From contig CAJUCZ010000003.1 of the NCBI GenBank assembly GCA_910585375.1, positions 1 through 64,000 on the forward strand: a stretch of 64,000 bases of DNA. Direction: 5' to 3'. Source of the DNA: an uncultured Alphaproteobacteria bacterium (lineage in GTDB: Bacteria; Pseudomonadota; Alphaproteobacteria; RF32; CAG-239). The notes under the pieces are model-generated. The model was not told the origin of the DNA. It made no database searches and saw nothing but the letters and a program-made list of their open reading frames with translations. Below, one piece after another: positions 34,506-42,526 of this stretch (positions within the stretch are counted from its first letter, which is position 1; each line of letters opens with the position of its first letter). A program made the position numbers and the translations under genes.

Positions 34506-36107
34506 TTATATCAAATCAATCCTTCTGCCGCCCAGAGAATCGTTTGAATTGCTAGTAGTTGCACTGGAAACGGAAGCACTGACAGCGTTTTCATTTGCCC
34601 AATCTCGCAAATCCTTAAAATCTTCCTGCCGCATTTTGGCCATCGGTATCATTCTCTTAATAACTGTTTCAAAATCCTGCATTGATAAGTCTGCTCCGCT
34701 TTCTCCATTGGTTTTACGGGCATAGGCCTCCATCAAGGCATCTTTTACCCAAGCTTCAATTTCCGCACCAGCCAATCTGACATTGGCTCCGTAATTGTCT
34801 TCGCCAGACATCGTGGCTAATTTATCCAAATCAAAGTTTGCAAGGTCTCTTCCTGATTTGCCGATGTGAATCTCCAAAATCTTCTTTCTCTCTTCAAAAT
34901 CTGGCAAATCCACAAAGAAAATCTCGTCAAATCGTCCTTTTCGGAGTAATTCTGGCGGCAAGTTCCTGATATTATTGGCTGTGGCAAAGGTAAAAACGGG
35001 AGATGTTTTATCCTGCATCCAAGTCAGAATGTTGCCGAATACCCTTGAAGATGTTCCGCCATCACTTCCGCCGCCCGATAAACCTTTTTCTATCTCATCA
35101 ATCCAAAGCACACACGGAGCAATGGCCTCGGCAGTTTTTAAGGCTTGTCTGATATTGGCTTCTGAATCACCGACATATTTGCCGAATATCTTTCCCATAT
35201 CCAATTTTAACAACGGCATACTCCACGCACTGGCAATGCATTTGGCTGTTAATGACTTACCGCAACCAGGAATACCAACCAGCAAAACACCTTTGGGTGG
35301 GTTTAAGCCAAAGGCTTTGGCATCTTCCGAAAAGGTTTTACCTCTCAATTCCAACCATCTCTTTAAGACAGTTAAACCACCGACATCTTCCAAAGATAGT
35401 TTATTTTCAACATATTCCAGAATACCGCTCTTGCGGATAATCTGTTTCTTTTCATTCACGATACTTTTGATGTCGTTAATATCCAATTTATGGTCTTCAA
35501 CCAAGGCTCTGGCCAAGCAATTCTCTATTTCGGCATAAGTTAAGCCCAAAGAAGCACTGGTTAAGGCGGACAAGGTTTCAGTGGATGTATCAACAGAAAC
35601 CTCTTTCATTCCTTTGTATTGGTTAATGAATTTAGAAATTTGCTCGCTCACCTCTTGTCTGTTGGGCAAAGGATAATCCAGAACAGTGATTTCTGAATTT
35701 ATACTGCCGTCTATTTCTGCTTTTGCAGATACTAAAATACAGTTGCAGCGATAACCGTTGGTGCGGATATTTAAGGCAAATTCCTTTAACCTCCGTTGAT
35801 AAATTACTCCTGTCTGCGGAGATGAAATAACGGGAACAATGTCATAGAATACAAAAATTGTCGGTTTATCGGTTTTTGCAATGCTTTCACAGGTATCAAT
35901 TGCCTTTTTAGGTTCAACCGTACCAATATCAAACTGTTTATTGTCAGATTTTAATCCCGATGCAATGCTCCAAGTAATTAAATCGTGTCCTAATGTTTTG
36001 GCAACCAGTTTCAAATCCATCGTCAAACGGTCTTCCTCGGTTGATTTAATTAAAATCAACGGGTATCTGGCTTTTAAGTAATTTTGTAATTCATCAACAA
36101 ACTTCAT
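34506..36107 (-). CDS. AAA+ ATPase, Ycf46-like
   Basis: The 533 residues have an N-terminal RecA-like region (VDELQNYLKARYPLILIKSTEEDR) and a C-terminal AAA+ domain with Walker A GIPGCGKSLTAK, Walker B CVLWIDEIEKGLSG and arginine-finger segment ELLRKGRFDEIFFVDLPD. This is the layout of Ycf46, first named in algal chloroplasts and of unknown role. Such ATPases are often found with DUF1257 proteins, and one lies a few genes away here. The start overlaps the radical SAM gene by 14 bases. It may be the motor or remodelling factor of the system. Confidence 0.85.
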   Translation of the reverse strand: MKFVDELQNYLKARYPLILIKSTEEDRLTMDLKLVAKTLGHDLITWSIASGLKSDNKQFDIGTVEPKKAIDTCESIAKTDKPTIFVFYDIVPVISSPQTGVIYQRRLKEFALNIRTNGYRCNCILVSAKAEIDGSINSEITVLDYPLPNRQEVSEQISKFINQYKGMKEVSVDTSTETLSALTSASLGLTYAEIENCLARALVEDHKLDINDIKSIVNEKKQIIRKSGILEYVENKLSLEDVGGLTVLKRWLELRGKTFSEDAKAFGLNPPKGVLLVGIPGCGKSLTAKCIASAWSMPLLKLDMGKIFGKYVGDSEANIRQALKTAEAIAPCVLWIDEIEKGLSGGGSDGGTSSRVFGNILTWMQDKTSPVFTFATANNIRNLPPELLRKGRFDEIFFVDLPDFEERKKILEIHIGKSGRDLANFDLDKLATMSGEDNYGANVRLAGAEIEAWVKDALMEAYARKTNGESGADLSMQDFETVIKRMIPMAKMRQEDFKDLRDWANENAVSASVSSATTSNSNDSLGGRRIDLI

Positions 36108-36648
36108 TTATTTTCTCCGACTGTTTGTATAAACCTGTTATTTGGACATTATCGCCATTTATGGTGATTTCGGTATTCAACCAAGGCTTTAATTCCTCTT
36201 TCTTTATCCGATTGCCGTTAAGAACTAACTTTTTACCGTAAAAAGGATGAGGAAGATTTTTGTTGTATCTGCCAAACAAAGCCGCATCAATTTGAGTCAG
36301 AAGCTGTTTCTTTGTTGTATCTTGTCGTATCTCTTCCCAAGTAAAGCCCGAAAACAGCAACACATCTAAATCCCTGCGAATAAGGTTTAGCAGCAATCTG
36401 ACCTGTTTAACCTGTAATAAAGGCTCACCGCCTGTCAGGGTAATCCCCCGAATATCTTTGGTTTGATTGATTTTATCAGCCAGTTGTGCAATATCCATAT
36501 CAAAACCACCTGTTTGACTATGTGTCGGCTGATTAAAGCAACCATCACAATGAAACAGGCAACCCTGTGTCCAGATAACAAAACGATTGTCAGGGCCGTT
36601 GACTATGGAATGTTCCATTATGTGATGAAGGCGGATAGTTTTGGTCAT
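36094..36648 (-). CDS. Small radical SAM activase-like protein
   Basis: A 184-residue protein with the 4Fe-4S motif CLFHCDGC (CxxxCxxC), followed by GITLTGGEPLLQ, which binds S-adenosylmethionine. Its size and N-terminus (RLHHIMEHSIVNGPDNRFVIWTQGC) place it with NrdG and pyruvate formate-lyase activating enzymes, which make a glycyl radical in a partner. No glycyl-radical enzyme lies in the cluster, so its substrate is unclear. It overlaps the ATPase gene by 14 bases and the ankyrin gene by four. Confidence 0.87.
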   Translation of the reverse strand: MTKTIRLHHIMEHSIVNGPDNRFVIWTQGCLFHCDGCFNQPTHSQTGGFDMDIAQLADKINQTKDIRGITLTGGEPLLQVKQVRLLLNLIRRDLDVLLFSGFTWEEIRQDTTKKQLLTQIDAALFGRYNKNLPHPFYGKKLVLNGNRIKKEELKPWLNTEITINGDNVQITGLYKQSEKINEVC

Positions 36649-37376
36649 AGTTCCAACCTTCTTTTGGGGAGATATTTTTTGAGCAAATCAACAATTTCAG
36701 AGTAATTTCGCTCTTCTGCTAATGACAGGGCTGTTTTTCCATCAATATTTTTGATGTTAATATCAGCTCCATTTTCAAGCAATAATTGGACGATTTCTTT
36801 ATTTCCACTAGATACTGCTATTAATAATGCCGTATATCCATCTTCATTTTGAAGATTGGCATTTGCTCCTTGTTTTAGCAACAATTCCACAATTTCTTTA
36901 TTTCCATTTTCTTCAATATTATCAATGCTGCCACTAATAGCCATAATCAAGGCCGTATCCTCATCATAACTTTGCAAATCAATGTTAGCTCTATATTTCA
37001 AAAGTAGTTTTGCCACTGCAAGATTTCCCTTTTCACAAGCATACATTAGTGGGGTTTTCAGCATAAAACCCTGCCTATTGACATTAGCTTCGCTATCTAG
37101 TAACAGTTTTACTATATCTGTGTATCCTTTTTCGCTAGCAACAATTAATGCCGTGTTTCCCAGCAGGTGTCCTTTTTCTGTTTCTGCTCCATTGTCTAAC
37201 AACAATTTTACAATATCGGTATGACCTTCCAAACAAGCCCAGTATAACAGCGTTGTAGAGTGGCCCCTCATAGCATTTACATCAACGCCATTTTTTAAGA
37301 ATGTTTTAACAGCTGATATATCCCCATTTTTAACGGCTACAGTTAAATCTTGATTATTTTCAATTATAGAATTCAT
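36645..37376 (-). CDS. Ankyrin repeat protein (243 aa)
   Basis: About six or seven ankyrin repeats, each with the G-x-TAL-x-x-A core (TLLYWACLEGHTDIVKLLLDNGA and following). No signal peptide, so probably cytoplasmic. Ankyrin proteins act as protein-binding scaffolds. It ends in KKYLPKRRLEL and is four-base overlapped with both neighbours. The next gene upstream also ends in RRRLEL, suggesting shared ancestry or a common C-terminal tag. Confidence 0.88.
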   Translation of the reverse strand: MNSIIENNQDLTVAVKNGDISAVKTFLKNGVDVNAMRGHSTTLLYWACLEGHTDIVKLLLDNGAETEKGHLLGNTALIVASEKGYTDIVKLLLDSEANVNRQGFMLKTPLMYACEKGNLAVAKLLLKYRANIDLQSYDEDTALIMAISGSIDNIEENGNKEIVELLLKQGANANLQNEDGYTALLIAVSSGNKEIVQLLLENGADINIKNIDGKTALSLAEERNYSEIVDLLKKYLPKRRLEL

Positions 37377-38269
37377 AATTCCAGCCTTCTTCTGTTCTGG
37401 TTATTGTTATCAAGTTCTAATTTTCTTTTAGACGCAGAATTAACCACATTTCGTTTCCGTCTTGTCGTTTGTGAAGTTGGTTCAATGGAAATTTCAGAAA
37501 CGTCATTATCTTGTGTTTCAGAGATACCTTCATCCATAGAAAAACTTATGCTTTTCTTTGCTTCCTGTCTTTCATCATATTTTTTTGCCGCCAAGGGAAT
37601 GAATATCATCGCAATTACGCAAAGTATGGTTTCAAAAATATGATTTTCTTTTGACTCATTAGGATTATAATTTTTTAAGACATCCTTAATTCTATCGCAG
37701 TATCCGTGTTTCCAATCATTAAAGTTGTCAAGAGGTGTTTTGCCTTGATTGTTTCTGATGTCACGATTCGCTCCGTTTTGAAGCAGATATTTAACCATTT
37801 TTTCTCCATCAGCTGAACAACTGCCATTGGAAGCATATTCTAAAACGCTATCTCCGTTATTGTCTTGTGCATTTACATTGGCACCTGATTTTATAAGCAT
37901 TTCTGCCATAGCAAAATTACGTCTATTTACAGCCCCCATCAGAGCTGTTTCTCCATCAACGCCATTTCCATTGACATTAGCACCGTGCTTGAGTAAAACT
38001 TCAACAACTTTTACATTGTCGCTCTTGGCCGCACATATTAAGGGCGGCACAATGACATTTACCTCTATATTAGGAGGATATGTTTGTCTGCTTTCATAAG
38101 CCTCATTGATGTCCAAACCTTTTGCTATCTCTTTTTCTACTTCTTCAGGAGTGGCTTTTAATATACGACTAAACCACCACGAACAATCACGCACATAGCC
38201 ATACCCATTCTGGATATTGGAAAAAACAACCAAAAAGATAACAAAGGAAAATTTAAGAATATTTTTCAA
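37373..38269 (-). CDS. Exported or membrane-anchored ankyrin repeat protein (298 aa)
   Basis: An N-terminal hydrophobic signal (LKFSFVIFLVVFSNIQNGYG) precedes four or so ankyrin repeats (PLICAAKSDNVKVVEVLLKHGA and following). A single transmembrane helix, FETILCVIAMIFIPLAA, lies near residue 220, and a charged Asn-rich tail ends in RRRLEL. The repeats would then face the periplasm with the tail in the cytoplasm. It overlaps the cytoplasmic ankyrin gene by four bases. Confidence 0.8.
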   Translation of the reverse strand: MKNILKFSFVIFLVVFSNIQNGYGYVRDCSWWFSRILKATPEEVEKEIAKGLDINEAYESRQTYPPNIEVNVIVPPLICAAKSDNVKVVEVLLKHGANVNGNGVDGETALMGAVNRRNFAMAEMLIKSGANVNAQDNNGDSVLEYASNGSCSADGEKMVKYLLQNGANRDIRNNQGKTPLDNFNDWKHGYCDRIKDVLKNYNPNESKENHIFETILCVIAMIFIPLAAKKYDERQEAKKSISFSMDEGISETQDNDVSEISIEPTSQTTRRKRNVVNSASKRKLELDNNNQNRRRLEL

Positions 38270-38304
38270 TGTGCTATATTTCTCCGCAATGTATGTTTTC
38301 TTAC

Positions 38305-38913
38305 CTATCCCAAATCATAAATTTTCAGCATACTACCGTCATCAGGAGCATAATATTCTTCTGTCCATTCGGTATTCAGCTCAACATCAGCAGAAGAAAG
38401 CATATTCTCTAAGGCTTCGGTGATAGATTGACAGAATTGTCCTTTAACGCCGCTTACACTCTCAATAACACGTCCGTTTTGCAGCTTAACAAGCAAACTT
38501 TTTTCATACACCGTCCCAAACTTTATTTCAAAACCATCGGAATTTTCTGCCAACAAGCAACTATGTCCATTCTGCTCCATTTGCTTTATAACTTGTTGAG
38601 CGGCACATTTAACATACTGCTTTTGAAATTCTTTACCCATTCGTGTAGCGATGCGTTCTTCAGATGATGACATATTGTGCTTTTCTACACTTAACTCATA
38701 ATGATTGCCAAAATCTTCCATAAAATAGTTAAACCCATTGCTCTCTGCAACAATGGCTGGTCTCTCTTCAGATGCTATTCCTAATGACTTGGCATATCCA
38801 GAATCATAAGAATAGACGACACTATCCTTACATTTCAGTCCTAGATTACTAAACGCTTGGGTTATTAATATTCTATCTGTGTATTGGAATTTAAAACTCG
38901 TGCAATGTGACAT
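38305..38913 (-). CDS. DUF1257 (Ycf35-like) protein
   Basis: The 202-residue protein starts MSHCTSFKFQYTDRILITQAFSNLGL, the DUF1257/Ycf35 pattern MSHFT-x-IKT with the second Cys replacing Phe. The family occurs in cyanobacteria, plastids and scattered bacteria, often with a Ycf46-like ATPase, and has no known activity. A long C-terminal part (about 130 on) is less conserved. It is the second gene of the nine-gene cluster, 35 bases before the exported ankyrin gene. Confidence 0.78.
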   Translation of the reverse strand: MSHCTSFKFQYTDRILITQAFSNLGLKCKDSVVYSYDSGYAKSLGIASEERPAIVAESNGFNYFMEDFGNHYELSVEKHNMSSSEERIATRMGKEFQKQYVKCAAQQVIKQMEQNGHSCLLAENSDGFEIKFGTVYEKSLLVKLQNGRVIESVSGVKGQFCQSITEALENMLSSADVELNTEWTEEYYAPDDGSMLKIYDLG

Positions 38914-38951
38914 TATTTTTCACTGATTAATATTGGTTCTGTACTAATTTA

Positions 38952-39395
38952 TTATATTTCTATTTTTCGTCCCTGCCGTTTTTTTACAGAATTCTTGGAC
39001 TTTCTTACAGAATTACGACTTTGTGATGATGCAGAGCGAGTATTATTCAAAACTGAATTTTCCAAATTTGCGTTATCTATCCTATTTTGATTTTTATTGT
39101 CTTCGTCATCAGATGCTTGATAATTTGCCGACACATCCCTTTTTAAGAAAATTACCCAACCTATTTGAGCAATTAGCCATATCCATAAACATATACCACC
39201 ATTGTTCTCTATTGTTTCACTCAAGACAAAAACAGAGAAAATAAATATTATAAATGGAATCCCGCCCCATTTAGCACACCAAATCGCAAACTCAATATTC
39301 TCGCGGAGCTCCTTTTGTACATCGCAACCACACCACGGACAAGTTTCAGCCGTATTTGAAATTTTTCTTTTACAACAAGGACAAGATATTAACAT
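38952..39395 (-). CDS. Zinc-ribbon membrane protein (147 aa)
   Basis: An N-terminal zinc ribbon (CPCCKRKI...CPWCGCD), two transmembrane helices (about residues 45-60 and 68-85) and a long polar tail rich in Asn, Ser and Arg/Lys (NSVRKSKNSVKKRQGRKIEI). The topology puts both the ribbon and the tail in the cytoplasm. First gene of the cluster; no specific family recognised. Confidence 0.7.
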   Translation of the reverse strand: MLISCPCCKRKISNTAETCPWCGCDVQKELRENIEFAIWCAKWGGIPFIIFIFSVFVLSETIENNGGICLWIWLIAQIGWVIFLKRDVSANYQASDDEDNKNQNRIDNANLENSVLNNTRSASSQSRNSVRKSKNSVKKRQGRKIEI

Positions 39396-39636
39396 TACAT
39401 TTTCCTTTTTTTGAATAATTTAAAGAACAGTAAATTATACGCAGATTCCTATCTGCCGTTCTCTTCCTCTAATTCCTACGAAAACCAAGTATTTCAACAG
39501 ATTAGGTATATAATATTCTTTTTTTCTTGCGTTTTTTATTTAACTGAGTATGTTAAAAATAAAAGTTCATTATTTTTCAACATATTAGCTTATGATTTCA
39601 CTCTAATTCCAATAAATAAAAGAAAAAGGATTAGAG

Positions 39637-40245
39637 ATGATATATGCGTATGTAAGAGTTAGTTCTCAAATACAAAATGAAGCTAACCAACACTATGAAA
39701 TTGAACAATTTGCTGAAAAAAATAATATTCATATTGACGAATGGATTGAGGAAACCATTTCATCAGGTAAAGATTTGAAAAAAAGAAAATTCAATTCTCT
39801 TCTAAAAAAATTAAATAAAGATGATATTTTAATTACTACAGAACTTTCTAGAATTGGGCGTAAAAGTTTTGAAATAATGGGAATTTTATATGAATGCTTA
39901 AACAAAGGCTGTCAGGTTTGGACAACCAAAGAAAAATACAAACTTGGTGATGATTTAAATTCTCAAATATTAGCTTTTGCTTTTTCCATTAGTGCTAGCA
40001 TAGAGAAATCATTAATTTCCGCAAGAACCAAAGAAACGCTTGCCAGATTAAAAAATTCTGGTGTCAAATTAGGCAGGCCGCAAGGAAGTAAAAATAAAAA
40101 TTTAAAATTAGCGGGTAAAGAAAAAGAAATTAGAGAGTTGCTTGCCCAAGGTGTATCTAAAACGAAAATTTCTAAAATATATGGAGTTAGCCGTATCAGC
40201 TTGTATCATTTCATAAAAAATTACATCAACATTAAAGAGACGTAA
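39637..40245 (+). CDS. Mpi-like serine DNA invertase
   Basis: A 202-residue serine recombinase with YVRVSSQIQNEANQHYEIEQF, ELSRIGRKSFEIMGIL and SISASIEKSLISARTKE, then KLGRPQGSKNKN and an HTH. The overall pattern closely follows the Bacteroides master invertase Mpi, which flips many promoters for capsule genes. I found no clear invertible segment with inverted repeats next to it. If it acts like Mpi, its sites may be elsewhere in the genome. It is transcribed away from the nine-gene cluster. Confidence 0.85.
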   Translation: MIYAYVRVSSQIQNEANQHYEIEQFAEKNNIHIDEWIEETISSGKDLKKRKFNSLLKKLNKDDILITTELSRIGRKSFEIMGILYECLNKGCQVWTTKEKYKLGDDLNSQILAFAFSISASIEKSLISARTKETLARLKNSGVKLGRPQGSKNKNLKLAGKEKEIRELLAQGVSKTKISKIYGVSRISLYHFIKNYINIKET

Positions 40246-40310
40246 ATATTATGGTTTGAAATGGAGAAATAAAAAACCAGAGTTAATACTCTGGTTTTGT
40301 TATAAAACTA

Positions 40311-40976
40311 TTATTTTGCTAAGTCCATCAATAGCTCTTGTGTCGTGGAGTTTTGCGTAATATCTGCAATATCATAGGCATCAAATTCATATTCAGCACA
40401 AACATCTCCAATGAATGCTCCATAATAATGAAGAAGAGCCATATTATATAATTGACCATTAAAGGTTGCCACCATCATCGGTGTAATTCCCATATCATCA
40501 GGAATATTTGGAGAGGCACCTTTTTCTAAAAGGTACTCAATCATTTTTCTATTATTTCTTTTGACAACCATCATCAGTGCTGTTTCGCCGTTCGCATTAA
40601 CTACATCAATACCTTCACCCATTTCTAACATCCTGTCTACTACTACTGTTTTTTCAAAAAATGGAATATTGGGATTCACTACCAAAGCCATTAAATGAGT
40701 ATAGTCATCAATATGCTTAAATTTCATCGTGCTTCGGTCTATTATTTTGAGTAAGTCCGTGTAATCGGCGGAAACTAAAAAATGTATTAAAAATGACTCT
40801 ACATCAAACAAAGGCTCAAATTGCTTTAGATTGTCATACTCTGGAATTTCTTGCAAATGTTTAAGCACTTCAGCCAACTTCCTCTCGGCTTTCATATGAT
40901 AAGGTAGGGGTTTAGATGAATTTAATATTAAATCTATTTGTTCAATCAGTTCTTCAAAAACTATATCTTCTCGCAT
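40311..40976 (-). CDS. Ankyrin repeat protein (221 aa)
   Basis: An N-terminal helical part without repeats (1-100) and two or three ankyrin repeats (NGETALMMVVKRNNRKMIEYLLEKGA and GITPMMVATFNGQLYNMALL). No signal peptide. It lies two bases after the small gene upstream on the same strand and beyond the Mpi-like invertase, so it is a separate unit from the two ankyrin proteins at 36.6-38.3 kb. Confidence 0.82.
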   Translation of the reverse strand: MREDIVFEELIEQIDLILNSSKPLPYHMKAERKLAEVLKHLQEIPEYDNLKQFEPLFDVESFLIHFLVSADYTDLLKIIDRSTMKFKHIDDYTHLMALVVNPNIPFFEKTVVVDRMLEMGEGIDVVNANGETALMMVVKRNNRKMIEYLLEKGASPNIPDDMGITPMMVATFNGQLYNMALLHYYGAFIGDVCAEYEFDAYDIADITQNSTTQELLMDLAK

Positions 40977-40978
40977 TT

Positions 40979-41254
40979 TTAATCCTTTAACGCCATATTA
41001 TATAAGGTTTTTGATAATTCTTTCTGCCAATGGGGAAGTTGTTTTTTTCTATTTAGATTTACAAACAAAGCCCAGCTTGAAGAAATGCTTGGCTTTTTGT
41101 TCTGCCATACCAGAGAACCCAAATAATTACTGCATTTGTTTAAATATCTGGTACTGAAATCTCTTCTACTCTTTATCTTTTGCTCTTGTAGCAACTCATC
41201 GGCAATGTTCAAAAACATCTCTAAATATTGATTTTTCTTATTATTGTTCATCAA
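40979..41254 (-). CDS. Small DNA-binding-like protein (91 aa)
   Basis: A basic protein with the segment SRRDFSTRYLNKCSNYLGSLVWQNKKPSISSSWALF, which looks like a helix-turn-helix and resembles small alphaproteobacterial proteins of the DUF6626 kind (family name from memory, low certainty). Its first gene position in a two-gene unit with the ankyrin protein would suit a regulator. Confidence 0.5.
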   Translation of the reverse strand: MMNNNKKNQYLEMFLNIADELLQEQKIKSRRDFSTRYLNKCSNYLGSLVWQNKKPSISSSWALFVNLNRKKQLPHWQKELSKTLYNMALKD

Positions 41255-41282
41255 ATCTCCTTGTTTGTGATAATTATATTTA

Positions 41283-41996
41283 TCAGTTGGGAGAAAAAAT
41301 TAGATGATTTTGAAAATTAATGTCTTTTGTTTGGTAATAAAACCAACCATCACTAAAAATCTTATCTAAATAAACTGTTCCACTCATTTGAACTGTTTTC
41401 CATAAAGTTTTTATGGCTAATTCCTCATCATAGATGAACTCATCCGTCATTGATTTTTGCGGATGTTTAATAGATAAATGTGCATGAATATTGCTTTCAA
41501 AATGTTCAACAGTTCCAATGTAATTCATTGTCTTATATTTGGAAGCATCTCTTCCAAGAGTATAGGCACAATATAATTTCCACCATTCATCTACTTTATT
41601 TTGAACCATTTGTAAGTTAAATAATCCAGATAAATTAACGGGATTGAAGTTTAAAGTGAGTGCTAAATTAAATCCATTAGCTGGATTATTTAATGTATTG
41701 ATGATTTCCTGCCGATATGGAGTAATTGGTTTATTAGCTTCTTTTTTTCTATGGGATTCTTTGTATTTTTTTATTTCATTTCTTTTGGTTTCCTTAAATT
41801 TATTCATTAATTGGATATTGTTATTTTTTAACATTTTTTGATGAAATTTAATTAAATCCAGTTCTTTTTCTTCAATGGTTGGTTCTGTGAATTTTACTGA
41901 AGTTGCTGTTATTAAATTGTCTTCATTTATTATAGTGAATTTTTCGTTGTATTGTTCCAAATGATTTTTGAAGTTGTTTAATCTGTTTGTTTCCAT
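41283..41996 (-). CDS. HUH-type replication protein relative (237 aa)
   Basis: The middle of the protein reads FNLALTLNFNP, then NYIGTVEHFESNIHAHLSIKHP: the HAHL is a His-hydrophobic-His (HUH) metal motif preceded by a Glu, as in rolling-circle Rep proteins and phage replication endonucleases. I cannot pick out a catalytic Tyr with confidence. The Lys-rich first 100 residues form a probable coiled coil. It may be a replication gene from a plasmid or phage that built the island, or a degenerate one. Confidence 0.55.
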   Translation of the reverse strand: METNRLNNFKNHLEQYNEKFTIINEDNLITATSVKFTEPTIEEKELDLIKFHQKMLKNNNIQLMNKFKETKRNEIKKYKESHRKKEANKPITPYRQEIINTLNNPANGFNLALTLNFNPVNLSGLFNLQMVQNKVDEWWKLYCAYTLGRDASKYKTMNYIGTVEHFESNIHAHLSIKHPQKSMTDEFIYDEELAIKTLWKTVQMSGTVYLDKIFSDGWFYYQTKDINFQNHLIFSPN

Positions 41997-42115
41997 AATA
42001 TCTCCTTAATAATTTAGATAATAAAGTTCTAATGCTCCTCTTGTTGGAAGAGAAAGCCTAAAAAACTTACAAAAGTAGGGAAATTAATGTCTAAAAGTCC
42101 ATTAATATTCATCAT

Positions 42116-42200
42116 TGATAATTTTATTTATCAGCGATGGCAAAATAATATCATATCAGCTTTGGGCGATGCAAAATTATTCTGATAAATTTATTTATCA
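42116..42200. promoter_or_regulatory. Pair of 18-base palindromes upstream of the recombinase operon
   Basis: TGATAAATTTATTTATCA at 42183-42200 is a near-perfect palindrome, and 42116-42133 differs at one base. Between them, GCGATG and CAAAAT blocks are also repeated. The pair looks like an operator or iteron set in the 414-base gene-free stretch 41997-42410 between the HUH gene and the recombinase. The remaining sequence is AT-rich with no gene. Confidence 0.55.
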
Positions 42201-42410
42201 AAAAGACCCGAAAATTTGTTTTTTTGATGATGCTGTGTAATGTGCTGATTTTATTTAATAAAAAAAGTTCGCAGAAATTTGACTTTTGAAAAAGTTTAAT
42301 GTAATATCTACTTTGTTCAATGAGGTGGTTTTATCCTCTATTCCTAAAATACATATCCATATTTATATTCAGAATTGCAAATATAGTTTCAACTCGTATA
42401 GGGGATAACT

Positions 42411-42521
42411 ATGATTTGCACAAATTACCAAGATAAAAATCCTAAAAAAATGATTGAAATTGGAGAAGATATTTTCCAATTACTGATGTTCTTATTAGAA
42501 CTTGAAATGCAGAAGAATTAG
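42411..42521 (+). CDS. Short leader protein before the large serine recombinase (36 aa)
   Basis: A short reading frame starting MICTNYQDKN with GGGG six bases upstream. It ends five bases before the recombinase ATG, and its own stop codon overlaps the AGGAG ribosome site of that gene, suggesting translational coupling. The C-terminal half is an amphipathic helix (EIGEDIFQLLMFLLELEMQKN minus the first residue). It might be a leader peptide or a recombination accessory factor; no family recognised. Confidence 0.5.
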   Translation: MICTNYQDKNPKKMIEIGEDIFQLLMFLLELEMQKN

Positions 42522-42526
42522 GAGCT

